From NCBI RefSeq assembly GCF_000092645.1, contig NC_014165.1, forward strand, positions 806,001 to 870,000: 64,000 bases of DNA, in the 5' to 3' direction. This document shows positions 53,825 through 62,592 of this stretch, one piece after another. The stretch comes from Thermobispora bispora DSM 43833. GTDB lineage: Bacteria; Actinomycetota; Actinomycetes; Streptosporangiales; Streptosporangiaceae. Made by a program: the position numbers and the translations under genes. The notes below the pieces were generated by a model. The model worked only from the letters and a program-made list of their open reading frames with translations, was not told where the DNA came from and made no database searches. The number at the start of each line of letters is the position of its first letter. The first letter of the stretch is position 1.

Positions 53825-54414
53825 CCGAGATCATCCGGGTTCAGCCCGGCGGCACGGCGGCCGAGGACGTCGCCAAGATCATCGCCACGGCCTTCCACGA
53901 GCTGGAGATGTCCGCCTGGCTCGTCCCGTCGGACGAGGAGCGGCGCCGGGTGATGCCGCCCTACTTCGCGCTGTTCACCGAGCACGCCCTCGCCCACGGG
54001 GAGGTCTACGCCACGGCCGACATGTCGGCGGTGGCCGTCTGGCTGCCCTACGAGACCCCGCCACCGGAGATCCCCGACATGGGCCCCCGGCTGGCGGCGG
54101 TGGCCGGCCCGCACGCCGAGCGCTTCGACGCCCTGGGCGAGGCGATGGACAAGCACCATCCCACCGATCCCCACCACTACCTGGCCTTCCTCGCCGTGCT
54201 CCCCGAGCGGCAGTGCCAAGGGCTGGGCAGCAAGCTGCTCGACCACTACCACGCCCGGCTCGACGCGGCGGGGAAGCCGGCCTACCTGGAGGCGAGCAGC
54301 CAGCGCAGCCGGCGGCTCTATTTGCGCCACGGCTACCGGGACCACGGCGAACCGCTGAACATCCCCGGCGGCGCGCCGCCGATGTTCCCGATGTGGCGCC
54401 CGCCCGCCTCCTGA
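53821..54414 (+). CDS. GNAT family N-acetyltransferase
   Basis: 197 residues starting at the ATG that overlaps the permease stop. The acetyl-CoA motif A is HYLAFLAVLPERQCQGLGSK followed by LLDHYHARLDAAGKPAYL; EASSQRSRRLYLRHGYRDHG is the typical C-terminal strand-helix. The N-terminal part (AAEDVAKIIATAFHELEMSA) is family-typical. It probably acetylates a small amine, maybe the cargo of the coupled permease (inference). Confidence 0.88.
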   Translation: MTEIIRVQPGGTAAEDVAKIIATAFHELEMSAWLVPSDEERRRVMPPYFALFTEHALAHGEVYATADMSAVAVWLPYETPPPEIPDMGPRLAAVAGPHAERFDALGEAMDKHHPTDPHHYLAFLAVLPERQCQGLGSKLLDHYHARLDAAGKPAYLEASSQRSRRLYLRHGYRDHGEPLNIPGGAPPMFPMWRPPAS

Positions 54415-54446
54415 GCGGACCCGCGGCCGGTGGGGCGTGGACCGGG

Positions 54447-55619
54447 CTAGCCCCGGCCTGCTCCGCCGGCCGGGCCGGTCCGCCACAGGTCGTCGACCGT
54501 CGCCGGCACCCAGCCCAGCCGCTCGTTCTGCTCGGCCGCCGTCCGGAGCGCGGTGTCGAACCCCTCGGCCCGCATCCTCCGGTCGGTGTAGAGCACGCCG
54601 GTCACCCCCGCCTGGAGCGCGTAGGTGATCGCGGTGCTCACGGCCGCACCGACGAAGCTCACCGCCGTGCCGATCCCCTCGATCGCCTCGAACGGCCGGA
54701 ACAGCACGAGCACGACCGAGCCGAGCAGCCCGGCGATCAGGTTGGTGAGCACGACGATGCCGAGCACCCGCCACGACCCGCCCTGCACCAGCCGCCACGA
54801 GCGGCGCAGGGCACCGGTCACCCCGAGCCCTTCCAGGGCGAGGGCCGGTGCGGTGACCGCCAGCCTCGCCACGAGGAACAGCACGTAGGCGAGGTAGGCG
54901 AGGCCGAGCAGGAGGAGCAGCAGCGTCCCGGCGGCGACCTGCCCGGACGGCAGGCCCGACGAGCCGAGCAGGAGCGTGGCGCCCAGCAGCGCGCCGGCCG
55001 GCAGGACGAACAGCAGGAGCTCGACCACGGCCAGCCCGAGCAGCTCCGCGACCCGGGGACCGGTCGCCCGCCACGCCTCGCCGAGGCTCATCCGCCCGCC
55101 GAGGACCGACCGGCCGAGGACCGGGCTCAGCACCCCCGTGTAGACCGTTCCCCCGGCGAACGCGACCATGGCCGCGAGCAGCTGCCCGAGGAGGACGACG
55201 GAGAACCAGTTGAGCATGGTCCGCAGGCTCTCCGGGTCGGTCACCTCCGTGGGCAGGTTCCCGGGGACCTGGCGGACGAGGGCGTACTGCACCACGCCCG
55301 CGATGAAGGTGGTGATCGCGGCGATGATCGCCGCCGGCGCGAGCACCGCCTGCGGGTTGGCCCGGAGCAGGTTGACCACGCCCGCGTAGATCTCGGGGAG
55401 GACGAGCGGCCGCAGCGGGATGATGCCGGGCTGCGGCGCGAGCGGGCCGAAGCCGTACGGGGGGACTCCGCCCGGTGGCGGGCCGCCGTACGGGCCGGCC
55501 GGGCCGTAGGGGCCGTGGGGTCCGTACGGACCGGGGCCCGGGGGCGGGGATCCGTGGGCCCCGTGGTGCGGCCGCGGGGCGCCGGGCTCCTCGGGTACCT
55601 GGCCGGAGCTGTTGGTCAT
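54447..55619 (-). CDS. Multi-pass membrane protein with Gly/Pro-rich N-terminus
   Basis: About 390 residues from the ATG at 55617-55619 (G-run upstream). Residues 1-70 are Gly/Pro/Tyr-rich (YGPHGPYGPAGPYGGPPPGG). Then come five to six hydrophobic helices (LLALVQ-like AAIIAAITTFIAGVVQYAL; LLGQLLAAMVAFAGGTVYT; LLLFVLPAGALLGATLLL; LLLLLLGLAYLAYVLFLV; VLGIVVLTNLIAGLLGSVVL). It resembles membrane proteins annotated as glycerophosphodiester phosphodiesterase membrane domain, but no catalytic part is present. It is divergent from mtrA. Function unknown. Confidence 0.75.
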   Translation of the reverse strand: MTNSSGQVPEEPGAPRPHHGAHGSPPPGPGPYGPHGPYGPAGPYGGPPPGGVPPYGFGPLAPQPGIIPLRPLVLPEIYAGVVNLLRANPQAVLAPAAIIAAITTFIAGVVQYALVRQVPGNLPTEVTDPESLRTMLNWFSVVLLGQLLAAMVAFAGGTVYTGVLSPVLGRSVLGGRMSLGEAWRATGPRVAELLGLAVVELLLFVLPAGALLGATLLLGSSGLPSGQVAAGTLLLLLLGLAYLAYVLFLVARLAVTAPALALEGLGVTGALRRSWRLVQGGSWRVLGIVVLTNLIAGLLGSVVLVLFRPFEAIEGIGTAVSFVGAAVSTAITYALQAGVTGVLYTDRRMRAEGFDTALRTAAEQNERLGWVPATVDDLWRTGPAGGAGRG

Positions 55620-55732
55620 GCCCCCATGCTGGCATGCCGGTGCGCCCGGCACGCACCGTCGCCCGCGGAGAGCGGACGGGTCATCGCGGGCTTTTCTTAA
55701 CGGCGCTTACACTCCATCCTTTGTCATGGTCG

Positions 55733-55764
55733 TGTGACACCCAAGGGCTAGTCACAGGTACGCT
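55733..55764 (+). promoter_or_regulatory. mtrA promoter with TGTGAC-N12-GTCACA inverted repeat
   Basis: TGTGAC (55733-55738) and GTCACA (55751-55756) form an inverted repeat with a 12-base spacer; TACGCT (55759-55764) directly follows and suits a -10 box with start near 55771. GTCACA-type hexamers are reported MtrA recognition elements in mycobacteria, so autoregulation is a possibility. Confidence 0.4.
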
Positions 55765-55823
55765 TCCGTCTTAACTGCGGCAAAACGCCCGGATCTTGCC
55801 CAGCGTGGATCGAATGAGGAGCC

Positions 55824-56501
55824 ATGAAAGGACGCGTGCTGGTCGTCGATGACGACGCCGCTCTCGCCGAGATGCTCGGCATCGTCTTGCGCGGCGAGGG
55901 CTTCGAGCCGTCGTTCGTGTACGACGGTGACAAGGCGCTTGATGCGTTCCGTGAGATCCGACCGGACCTCGTCCTCCTTGATCTTATGCTCCCCGGAGCA
56001 GACGGCATCGACGTATGCCGCCGCATCCGCGCTGAGTCCGGCGTGCCGATCGTCATGCTGACCGCGAAGAGCGACACGGTCGACGTGGTCCTCGGCCTGG
56101 AGTCCGGCGCCGACGACTACATCATCAAGCCGTTCAAGCCCAAGGAGCTCATCGCGCGCATCCGGGCGAGGCTCCGCCGTACCGAGGAGCCGACCCCCGA
56201 GATCCTCCAGATCGGCGACATCACGATCGACGTGGCCGGCCACTCGGTGAAGCGGGGCGACCAGACGATCAACCTCACGCCGCTGGAGTTCGACCTGCTG
56301 GTCGCGCTGGCGCGCAAGCCGCGCCAGGTGTTCACCCGAGAGGTGCTGCTCGAGCAGGTCTGGGGTTACCGGCACGCCGCCGACACCCGGCTGGTCAACG
56401 TCCACGTCCAGCGGCTCCGCGCGAAGATCGAGAAGGACCCGGAGCACCCCGAGATCGTGGTGACGGTCCGGGGTGTCGGCTACAAGGCCGGCCCGGCGTA
56501 A
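55824..56501 (+). CDS. mtrA: MtrA response regulator (OmpR family)
   Basis: 225 residues, ATG after GAGGAGCC. Receiver: VLVVDDDAALAEML, phosphoacceptor Asp53 (LVLLDLMLPGADG), VMLTAKSDTVDVVLGLESG and DDYIIKPFKPKELIARIRA. C-terminal winged helix: TPLEFDLLVALARKPRQVF, VWGYRHAADTRLVNVHVQRL. This is the actinobacterial MtrA, controlling cell-wall metabolism, division and osmotic response together with MtrB. mtrB follows after 15 bases, then lpqB. Confidence 0.97.
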   Translation: MKGRVLVVDDDAALAEMLGIVLRGEGFEPSFVYDGDKALDAFREIRPDLVLLDLMLPGADGIDVCRRIRAESGVPIVMLTAKSDTVDVVLGLESGADDYIIKPFKPKELIARIRARLRRTEEPTPEILQIGDITIDVAGHSVKRGDQTINLTPLEFDLLVALARKPRQVFTREVLLEQVWGYRHAADTRLVNVHVQRLRAKIEKDPEHPEIVVTVRGVGYKAGPA

Positions 56502-56516
56502 TCCTCTCGCCCGGTC

Positions 56517-58301
56517 ATGTCGACGCCTGCGAGGAGTCGAACCCGCCGGCGGACTCCGCGGCAGATCGCGCGGGGCGTACGCAGGCGTGCCCGGCGCGCC
56601 GCGGGCGCGGTTCGCCGGCTGTGGCGGCGATCCCTGCAGCTGCGGGTGGTCACCAGCACGCTCGTCCTTTCCATGGCCGTGGTGGTGGTGCTGGGGGTCT
56701 TCCTCATGCAGGCGATCACGACCTCGGTGCTGCACAGCAGCGAGGTCGCGGCCTTCCAGGAGGCGCGCGCCAACATCGCGACCGCCAGCGGGTTCCTCAG
56801 CACCCCGCCCGCCGAGGTCGCGGACATGTCCCAGGGCGACCCCGGCGGCACCCGGACCGGCAACCCGGTGGAGGAGGCGGCGGACGCCCTCGCTGTGCGG
56901 TCCGGGGGCCGCTACCACGTCGTCATCCTCAACGAGCACCGGGTGGGCGAGGGCCGCGCCACCGGGAACGTGGACCGGGCCAGCATCCCCGAGGCCCTGC
57001 GGCAGAAGGTCCGGACGAGCCAGGAGGAGCGGCAGCTCTACCGGCAGTACGCCTCGATCAAGTACCTCGGCCGGCACAAGCCCGAGAAGGGTCTCATCGT
57101 CGGCGCCCGGGTGAACGGGAGCTACGAGATCTACCACCTGTTCCCGCTCGTCGCCGAGGAGCGGACCCTCTACTCGGTGCAGCGGATGCTCATCGGGACC
57201 GGCATCGCGCTGCTCTTGCTGCTCGCCGGGGTGGCCTCGCTCGTCACCCGCCAGGTGGTGACCCCGGTACGGCTCACGCGCCAGGCGGCGGAGCGGCTCG
57301 CGGCCGGCCAGCTCGAGGAGCGGCTCAAGGTGCGCGGGGAGGACGACCTCGCCCGGCTCGCCGCCTCCTTCAACGAGATGGCCTCCAACCTCGCCGTCAA
57401 GATCCGGCAGCTCGAGGAGCTCTCGCAGGTGCAGCGGCAGTTCGTCTCCGACGTCTCGCACGAGCTGCGCACCCCGCTCACCACGATCCGGATGGCCGCG
57501 GACGTGCTGTACGAGAGCCGGGAGTCCTTCGACCCGGGGGCGGCGCGGGCGGCCGAGCTCATGCAGAACCAGCTCGAGCGGTTCGAGGCGATGCTCACCG
57601 ACCTGCTCGAGATCAGCCGGCACGACGCCGGCGCGGCAACGCTCGACCTGGAGTCGGTCGACATGCGGGACGTGGTGCTGCGCGCCGTGGCGGACTCCGA
57701 GGCCCTCGCCGAGCGGCACTCGACCCGGTTCGAGCTCCGGCTGCCGAGCGAGCCGTGCATGGCCGAGGTGGACACCCGGCGGGTGGAGCGGATCCTGCGC
57801 AACCTGCTGTTCAACGCGATCGAGCACGGCGAGGGCAAGGACATCATCGTCACGCTCGGCGCCGACCGGGACGCGGTCGCGGTCGCGGTGCGGGACTTCG
57901 GCGTCGGCCTGAAACCGGGGGAGGAGAACCTGGTCTTCGACCGGTTCTGGCGGGCCGATCCCTCCCGGGCGCGGACGATCGGCGGGACCGGCCTCGGCCT
58001 GGCGATCGCCAAGGAGGACGCGGAGCTGCACGGCGGCTGGCTCCAGGCGTGGGGGGCGCCCGGGGAGGGCACCCAGTTCCGGCTCTCGCTGCCGCGGGTG
58101 GCCGGCACCGAGCTCAAGGGCTCCCCGCTGCCGCTGGTCCCGCCGGAGGTGGAGATGCGGCGCACCTGGCGCGGGCACGGCACGCCCGTGCTCACCCCGG
58201 CGATCAGCATGGTCCCCGAGGTCGGCGACGGGGCGAACGGCGGTCAGCAGGACCGGCGGGAGGGCGTGGGCGCCCGCCAGGGCCAGGAGGGGCGCCGGTG
58301 A
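56517..58301 (+). CDS. mtrB: MtrB sensor histidine kinase
   Basis: 594 residues. Helix 1 at about 43-64 (VVTSTLVLSMAVVVVLGVFL) and helix 2 at about 225-247 enclose a ~160-residue extracytoplasmic sensor; HAMP follows, then the H-box SDVSHELRTPLTTIRM with His315, N-box RILRNLLFNAIEHGEG, and G-boxes VRDFGVG and GGTGLGLAIAK. It phosphorylates MtrA. Its TGA overlaps the lpqB GTG. The C-terminal tail after the ATPase domain is extended and hydrophilic (about 60 residues). Confidence 0.97.
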   Translation: MSTPARSRTRRRTPRQIARGVRRRARRAAGAVRRLWRRSLQLRVVTSTLVLSMAVVVVLGVFLMQAITTSVLHSSEVAAFQEARANIATASGFLSTPPAEVADMSQGDPGGTRTGNPVEEAADALAVRSGGRYHVVILNEHRVGEGRATGNVDRASIPEALRQKVRTSQEERQLYRQYASIKYLGRHKPEKGLIVGARVNGSYEIYHLFPLVAEERTLYSVQRMLIGTGIALLLLLAGVASLVTRQVVTPVRLTRQAAERLAAGQLEERLKVRGEDDLARLAASFNEMASNLAVKIRQLEELSQVQRQFVSDVSHELRTPLTTIRMAADVLYESRESFDPGAARAAELMQNQLERFEAMLTDLLEISRHDAGAATLDLESVDMRDVVLRAVADSEALAERHSTRFELRLPSEPCMAEVDTRRVERILRNLLFNAIEHGEGKDIIVTLGADRDAVAVAVRDFGVGLKPGEENLVFDRFWRADPSRARTIGGTGLGLAIAKEDAELHGGWLQAWGAPGEGTQFRLSLPRVAGTELKGSPLPLVPPEVEMRRTWRGHGTPVLTPAISMVPEVGDGANGGQQDRREGVGARQGQEGRR

Positions 58302-60106
58302 GGGCTGAGCGGATCCGCCGCCGGGCCGTCCGGCGGTACGGCCTGCCGGGGCTGGCGTTCGCCCTGATCGCGCTGGGCGCGGGGTGCGCCATGGTGCCCG
58401 CGAACAGCAGCCCGCGCCTCGCCGACGAGGGCAGCGGGCGGGACACGCTCAGCCGGCCGTACGTCCGGATGATCGCCGAGTCCCCGAAGCCGAACGCCTC
58501 CCCGGAGGACATCGTCCGGGGCTTCCTCGCCGCCATCGCGAGCTTCGACGACCCGCAGCTCACCATCGCCCGGCAGTACCTCACCGAGGAGGCGGCCGTG
58601 CGGTGGAACCCGTGGCGCACCATGCGGGTGTACGAGGGGCGGATCTCCATGTCCGTCCCGGCCGCGCAGCTCGCCCGCGCCCAGGAGACCTCGGTCACCC
58701 TCCGGGGCACGGCGGTGGCGACCATCGACCCCGAGGGCCGGTACACCCCGGCGTCCGGCGAGGTCGAGGAGACGTTCACCCTGGTCAAGGTCGGCGGGGA
58801 GTGGCGCATCGCATCCGCCCCCAACGAGCGGCTGCTCTCCACCGACGACCTGCAGCGGGCCTTCCGCGCGGTCGACCTCTACTTCCCGCCCACCATCCCG
58901 GCGTACGGGCTCGTCCGCGACCGGGTGTGGGTGCCGATCGACCCCGCCCGGGGCCTGCCGGAGACCCTGGTCCGCCGCCTGCTCGCCGGGCCGACCAAGC
59001 CGATCGCGGACGCGGTGAGCACCGCCTTCCCGCCGGGGACCGACGTCAACCAGATCAGCGTCGAGGGCGACACCGTCGTGGTCGACTTCACCTCGGCGAT
59101 CGAGTCGGTCCCGCTCACCCAGATGGAGGCGATGAAGGCGCAGCTCGCCTGGACCCTGGGCGACCTGGCCACCGGCCGGACCATCGAGATCCGGGTGAAC
59201 GGGGAGCCGTTCCGCGACGGCGGGCTCCGCTTCCGGCCCGCGGACTACGCCCGGTTCGACCCGGACGCGATCGGCTCCCAGCCGCAGGCCTACTACATGC
59301 AGCGCGGCCGGTTGCACCGGGTGAAGGAGAAGGGCGGCGGTGAGCCGGTCGCCGGGGCGGCCGGTGAACCGGGCACCGCGTTCATCCACCCGGCGGTCTC
59401 CGCCGACGACCCGCCCATGGTGGCGGCCCTGGTGGCCGGGGACGGCATCTACACCACGACGATGGCCCGGGGTGTCCAGTGGCAGCGGTGGATCGCCGGC
59501 AAGGACCTCACCCCGCCCTCCTGGGACCGGTACGGCGCGGTGTGGACGGCCGAGTGGGCCGACGGCCGTACCCGGGTGTGGGAGGGGATCTCCGGCCAGG
59601 CCCGCCGGGTGTTCATCCCCGAGGAGCTCGCGGCCGAGCGCGTGGCCGCCCTGCGGGTCTCCCGCGACGGCGCCCGGGTCGCGATGATCATCGAGGGGTC
59701 GAAGGGCCGCAAGGTCAAGATCGGCACGATCATCCGGCAGGGCCAGCAGTCCCGGATCGACAACGTGTTCACGCTGATCGACGCCCAGGAGGGCCAGGAG
59801 ATCAAGGCCATCGCCTGGCAGGGCTCGGCCGAGCTGCTCGTGCTCACCAAGGGCAAGGGCGGCCAGGAGCTCGCCACCTGGTCGGTCATGGAGGGCATGC
59901 CGGTCCCGGACGCGGCGATCAAACTCGACGCGCAGGCGGAGATCGACCGGATCGCCGCCGCGCCGGACCACGTGCTCGCCGCGGTCGACGTGGACGGGGA
60001 CCCGAAGACCGCGGACAGCGAGGTGCGCAGCTACGACGCGGACAAGCGGACCTGGACCCCGATCGCGAAGGACGGCGCCACCGACCCGATCTACCCGCTG
60101 GGGTGA
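58298..60106 (+). CDS. lpqB: LpqB lipoprotein
   Basis: 602 residues starting at the GTG overlapping the mtrB stop. Lipobox at the end of the signal: FALIALGAGC. A GerMN-type domain follows (PPTIPAYGLVRDRVWVP; FPPGTDVNQISVEGDTVVVD) and then a beta-propeller-like C-terminal half (GVQWQRWIAGKDLTPPSWD; AERVAALRVSRDGARVAMI). LpqB binds the MtrB sensor domain and modulates MtrA phosphorylation. It is the last gene of mtrAB-lpqB. Confidence 0.95.
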   Translation: MRAERIRRRAVRRYGLPGLAFALIALGAGCAMVPANSSPRLADEGSGRDTLSRPYVRMIAESPKPNASPEDIVRGFLAAIASFDDPQLTIARQYLTEEAAVRWNPWRTMRVYEGRISMSVPAAQLARAQETSVTLRGTAVATIDPEGRYTPASGEVEETFTLVKVGGEWRIASAPNERLLSTDDLQRAFRAVDLYFPPTIPAYGLVRDRVWVPIDPARGLPETLVRRLLAGPTKPIADAVSTAFPPGTDVNQISVEGDTVVVDFTSAIESVPLTQMEAMKAQLAWTLGDLATGRTIEIRVNGEPFRDGGLRFRPADYARFDPDAIGSQPQAYYMQRGRLHRVKEKGGGEPVAGAAGEPGTAFIHPAVSADDPPMVAALVAGDGIYTTTMARGVQWQRWIAGKDLTPPSWDRYGAVWTAEWADGRTRVWEGISGQARRVFIPEELAAERVAALRVSRDGARVAMIIEGSKGRKVKIGTIIRQGQQSRIDNVFTLIDAQEGQEIKAIAWQGSAELLVLTKGKGGQELATWSVMEGMPVPDAAIKLDAQAEIDRIAAAPDHVLAAVDVDGDPKTADSEVRSYDADKRTWTPIAKDGATDPIYPLG

Positions 60107-60171
60107 CCGGCCGCCCCGCTCGGCCTGCTCGTGCTCCCCGCCGCCTCCGAGGGCGCCGGGCGCGCCGATCA

Positions 60172-60266
60172 CCGGGGTGACCCGCCGCCCGCCGGGCCGT
60201 TGTGGCGGATCGCGGTGCGCCGGGCGTGCCGGGTCGCCGGGGTCACCCGCCGCCCAGCCGGGCCGT
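60172..60266. repeat. Direct repeat, ~29 bases, offset 65
   Basis: CCGGGGTGACCCGCCGCCCG (60172 onward) is repeated as CCGGGGTCACCCGCCGCCCA at 60237, both followed by GCCGGGCCGT. A poorer third copy may start near 60101. The copies fill most of the 305-base gap between lpqB and comF, which otherwise holds no gene. Confidence 0.55.
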
Positions 60267-60411
60267 CCTCCGGATGCGCCTGCCGTGCGGGGACGGTGGT
60301 CTCCCGGGCGTGCCACTCGGACGCCTGCCGTTCGCGAGGCATGGGGGTGCCGGGTCACGTGACCGCGCCGGCCGGGCGTGTTCTGTCGGTGGCGGGCGGC
60401 ATGCTCGGGGT

Positions 60412-61128
60412 GTGCTCGCCGCCCTGCTCGACCTGCTCCTGCCGCCCCGCTGCGCCGGTTGCGGGGCGCCGGGCGCGCCGGCCTGCCCGGGCTGCACCGC
60501 CCTGCTGCGGGCGCCAGCCCCGCGCCCGCCGGAGCCCGCGCCACCGGGTCTGCCGGAGTGCTGGTCGGCGGCCCGCTACGCGGGCCCGGCCCGGCGGATG
60601 ATCCTCGCCTACAAGGAGCGCGGCCGTACGGCTCTCGCCCCGGTCCTCGCCGGATGCCTCGCCGAGGTGGTGGCCGCCGCGCTCGGCGGCCGGCCCGCGC
60701 CCGTGGCGCTCGTCCCGGTGCCCAGCGCCCGGGCCGCCGTGCGGCGGCGCGGGCACGACCCCATGGGGGTGCTCGCCACCCGGGCGGCCGCGCTGCTGCG
60801 CGAACGCGGCGTGCCGGCGGTCGTGGTGCGAGCGCTCCGGCCGGCGAGACGGGTCGCCGACCAGGCCGGGCTGACCGCGGCGGAGCGGGCGGCCAACCTC
60901 GCCGGGGCGCTGGAGGCCCGGGCGCCGCGGGGCCGGTGGCCCGCCGGGCTCAGCGCGGTGCCGGTGGACGACATCGTCACCACGGGGGCGACGCTCGCCG
61001 AGGCGTCACGGGCGCTGCGCGCGGCCGGGGCGAGGGTGGCGTTCGCCGCCACGCTCGCGGCGACCGGCCGCCGCCGGCCGGCCCGGCACGCCCGCCCGGC
61101 GGCGGTGGCGCGGGAAGGGGACGCATGA
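60412..61128 (+). CDS. ComF family phosphoribosyltransferase-like protein
   Basis: 238 residues from GTG 60412. Cys pairs for a zinc site open the protein (PRCAGCGAPGAPACPGC), then VALVPVPSARAAVRRRGHDP and the PRPP-binding loop VPVDDIVTTGATLAEASRAL. ComF-like proteins are linked to DNA uptake in competent bacteria; in actinobacteria the role is unclear. A CATGCT sequence six bases upstream may be a -10 box of a leaderless message. It lies between lpqB and hpf as in mycobacteria and streptomycetes. Confidence 0.9.
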   Translation: MLAALLDLLLPPRCAGCGAPGAPACPGCTALLRAPAPRPPEPAPPGLPECWSAARYAGPARRMILAYKERGRTALAPVLAGCLAEVVAAALGGRPAPVALVPVPSARAAVRRRGHDPMGVLATRAAALLRERGVPAVVVRALRPARRVADQAGLTAAERAANLAGALEARAPRGRWPAGLSAVPVDDIVTTGATLAEASRALRAAGARVAFAATLAATGRRRPARHARPAAVAREGDA

Positions 61129-61462
61129 GGCGGGAAAGGGACGGCCGCCGGGGCGGCGGAACCGGGCCGATTCCCGGCCGGGGAGAGGCCGGGCCGCGGC
61201 CCGGGAACCAGGGAACGGCCCGCCGCCGGGCCGGCGGGTGAAGGGTGATTGTCCCCACAGGCCGTTACGGAAGGTGACCGACGAGAATCAATGCGGGCGG
61301 CCGCGGGCCCGTCCTCCGCCGTGCCGTACGGGAGCGTCTTCGCTGATCATCGGGGATGCCCGGTTCAAGGGCCGGACGCTGGTGGGGCGGTGTGTGCATC
61401 GGTCAACAACGGTGAGCAATGGGAACGGTTAACGCAAAGTGATCGTTCGGGCGATCCCACTG
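61129..61462. other. Gene-free stretch between comF and the hpf promoter
   Basis: No credible gene. It is GC-rich at the left and more mixed towards 61400-61450 (GGAACGGTTAACGCAAAGTG; GATCGTTCGGGCGATC with short inverted arms), just upstream of the hpf promoter. These motifs may be regulator sites, but I do not recognise them. Confidence 0.4.
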
Positions 61463-61491
61463 CTGACATTCCGCGCGTCACGGGCTAGCGT
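61463..61491 (+). promoter_or_regulatory. Strong promoter of the hpf leader (CTGACA-N17-TAGCGT)
   Basis: CTGACA (61463-61468) and TAGCGT (61486-61491) have the ideal 17-base spacing. The predicted start is about 61498, exactly at an ATG. It is 311 bases upstream of the hpf start, so the message has either a long leader or a leaderless first ORF. Confidence 0.6.
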
Positions 61492-61497
61492 GCAGAC

Positions 61498-61881
61498 ATG
61501 GCACCCGTTCGGGTCCGTGGTTGCGCCGGACCGTTTCCGGGCTCGGAGACGGTCTGGCTAGCCGATGCCAGCCGCAGGCGAAACGGCCCACGTAAGGCGA
61601 CTCTTGGTCGTCCGATCACGGTGCGGCTTAGAGGTAAGTCCTGCCCTCTCGGAGGTCCAGATGTCCTCTGCAAGAGGAGAAGGGCAGTAGTGGCGAGTGA
61701 GCTGCGAACCCCTCAGCAGGCGGATGTGGGGACGAAGACCAGGTCGGCCGGACGGGTGCCCTGCACAAGCGCTGAACGCCACCGTCGATGGGCGAAGGGG
61801 GGCTGGTGGTGGACATCATCGTCAAAGGGCGCCACACCTCGGTCAGCGATCGGTTCCGTGAGCTCGCGGTCTCCAAGCTGA
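61498..61881 (+). CDS. Possible leaderless ORF in the hpf leader (127 codons)
   Basis: The frame from ATG 61498, at the predicted transcription start, stays open to 61881 and overlaps the first 73 bases of hpf in another frame. The peptide (MAPVRVRGCAGPFPGSETVW at the start) is basic and has no recognisable domain; most of it may be chance. I list it because of the promoter position, and because ribosomes reading it would pass the leader hairpins at 61641-61687. Confidence 0.3.
   Translation: MAPVRVRGCAGPFPGSETVWLADASRRRNGPRKATLGRPITVRLRGKSCPLGGPDVLCKRRRAVVASELRTPQQADVGTKTRSAGRVPCTSAERHRRWAKGGWWWTSSSKGATPRSAIGSVSSRSPS
61641..61687 (+). promoter_or_regulatory. Structured element in the hpf leader
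   Basis: CTGCCCT (61641-61647) pairs with AGGGCAG (61681-61687); inside, TCCTCT-GCA-AGAGGA (61664-61678) is a perfect hairpin with a three-base loop, and CCTC-TC-GGAGG may form another small stem. The element is about 120 bases before the hpf start. It might be a transcription attenuator or an RNA switch; it does not match a riboswitch I know. Confidence 0.45.
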
Positions 61882-62453
61882 CCAAGCTCGAGCGCTACGA
61901 CAGCAAGCTCATCCGCATCGACGTGGAGGTCTCCAGCGAGAACAACCGGCAGAGCGCGCAGCGGGAGCGGGTCGAGCTGACCGTCCACTCCCGCGGCCCG
62001 GTGATCAGGGCCGAGGCGTCGGCGGAGGACCGGTTCGCCGCCCTCGACATCGCGCTGGACAAGCTGGAAGAGCGGCTGCGCCGGCTCCGCGACCGCAGGA
62101 AGTCCTACCACGCCAACCTCCGCCGTGCCCCGGCGCCGGCCCCCAGCGCGCCCCCGGCGGAGCAGCCCGCGGAGAGCGCGACGGCCGAGGCGCCGCCCCA
62201 GTGGACGGAGGAGCAGGGGCAGGAGGCCGACGAGGAGTCCATCGTCCCGATCCCGATGGAGGGGGAGGGGCCGCTCGTGGTCAGGGAGAAGTTCCACAAG
62301 GCCGCCCCGATGACCGTCGACCAGGCGCTGTTCGAGATGGAGCTCGTGGGCCACGACTTCTACCTCTTCCGGGACAAGGACACCGGCGTGCCGAGCGTCG
62401 TCTACAAGCGCCGGGGCTACAACTACGGTGTGCTGCGGCTGATCGAGGAGTGA
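61809..62453 (+). CDS. hpf: Ribosome hibernation promoting factor, long form
   Basis: 214 residues. N-terminal HPF/RaiA domain (VDIIVKGRHTSVSDRFRELA; VEVSSENNRQSAQRERVELT; EDRFAALDIALDKLEERLRR), an acidic Pro/Ala linker and the C-terminal dimerisation domain (VVREKFHKAAPMTVDQALFE; VYKRRGYNYGVLRLIEE). It makes 100S ribosome dimers in stationary phase. GTG 61809 is chosen because AAGGGGGG lies six bases upstream and VDIIVKGRH is the usual start; GTG 61806 and ATG 61788 are alternatives. The mRNA has a long structured leader. Confidence 0.94.
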   Translation: MDIIVKGRHTSVSDRFRELAVSKLTKLERYDSKLIRIDVEVSSENNRQSAQRERVELTVHSRGPVIRAEASAEDRFAALDIALDKLEERLRRLRDRRKSYHANLRRAPAPAPSAPPAEQPAESATAEAPPQWTEEQGQEADEESIVPIPMEGEGPLVVREKFHKAAPMTVDQALFEMELVGHDFYLFRDKDTGVPSVVYKRRGYNYGVLRLIEE

Positions 62454-62592
62454 TCGCCGCGCGGCGGGCGCGGGCGGCGGCCCTGGTGGCCGCCGCTCCG
62501 TTGCGGCCGGGCCCGCGACGAAGATCCACACGCACTGGGGAACCCGTGTAATGATGGCGATCTAGCGTCCTTGGCCCCCACAAGGAGGTTCC

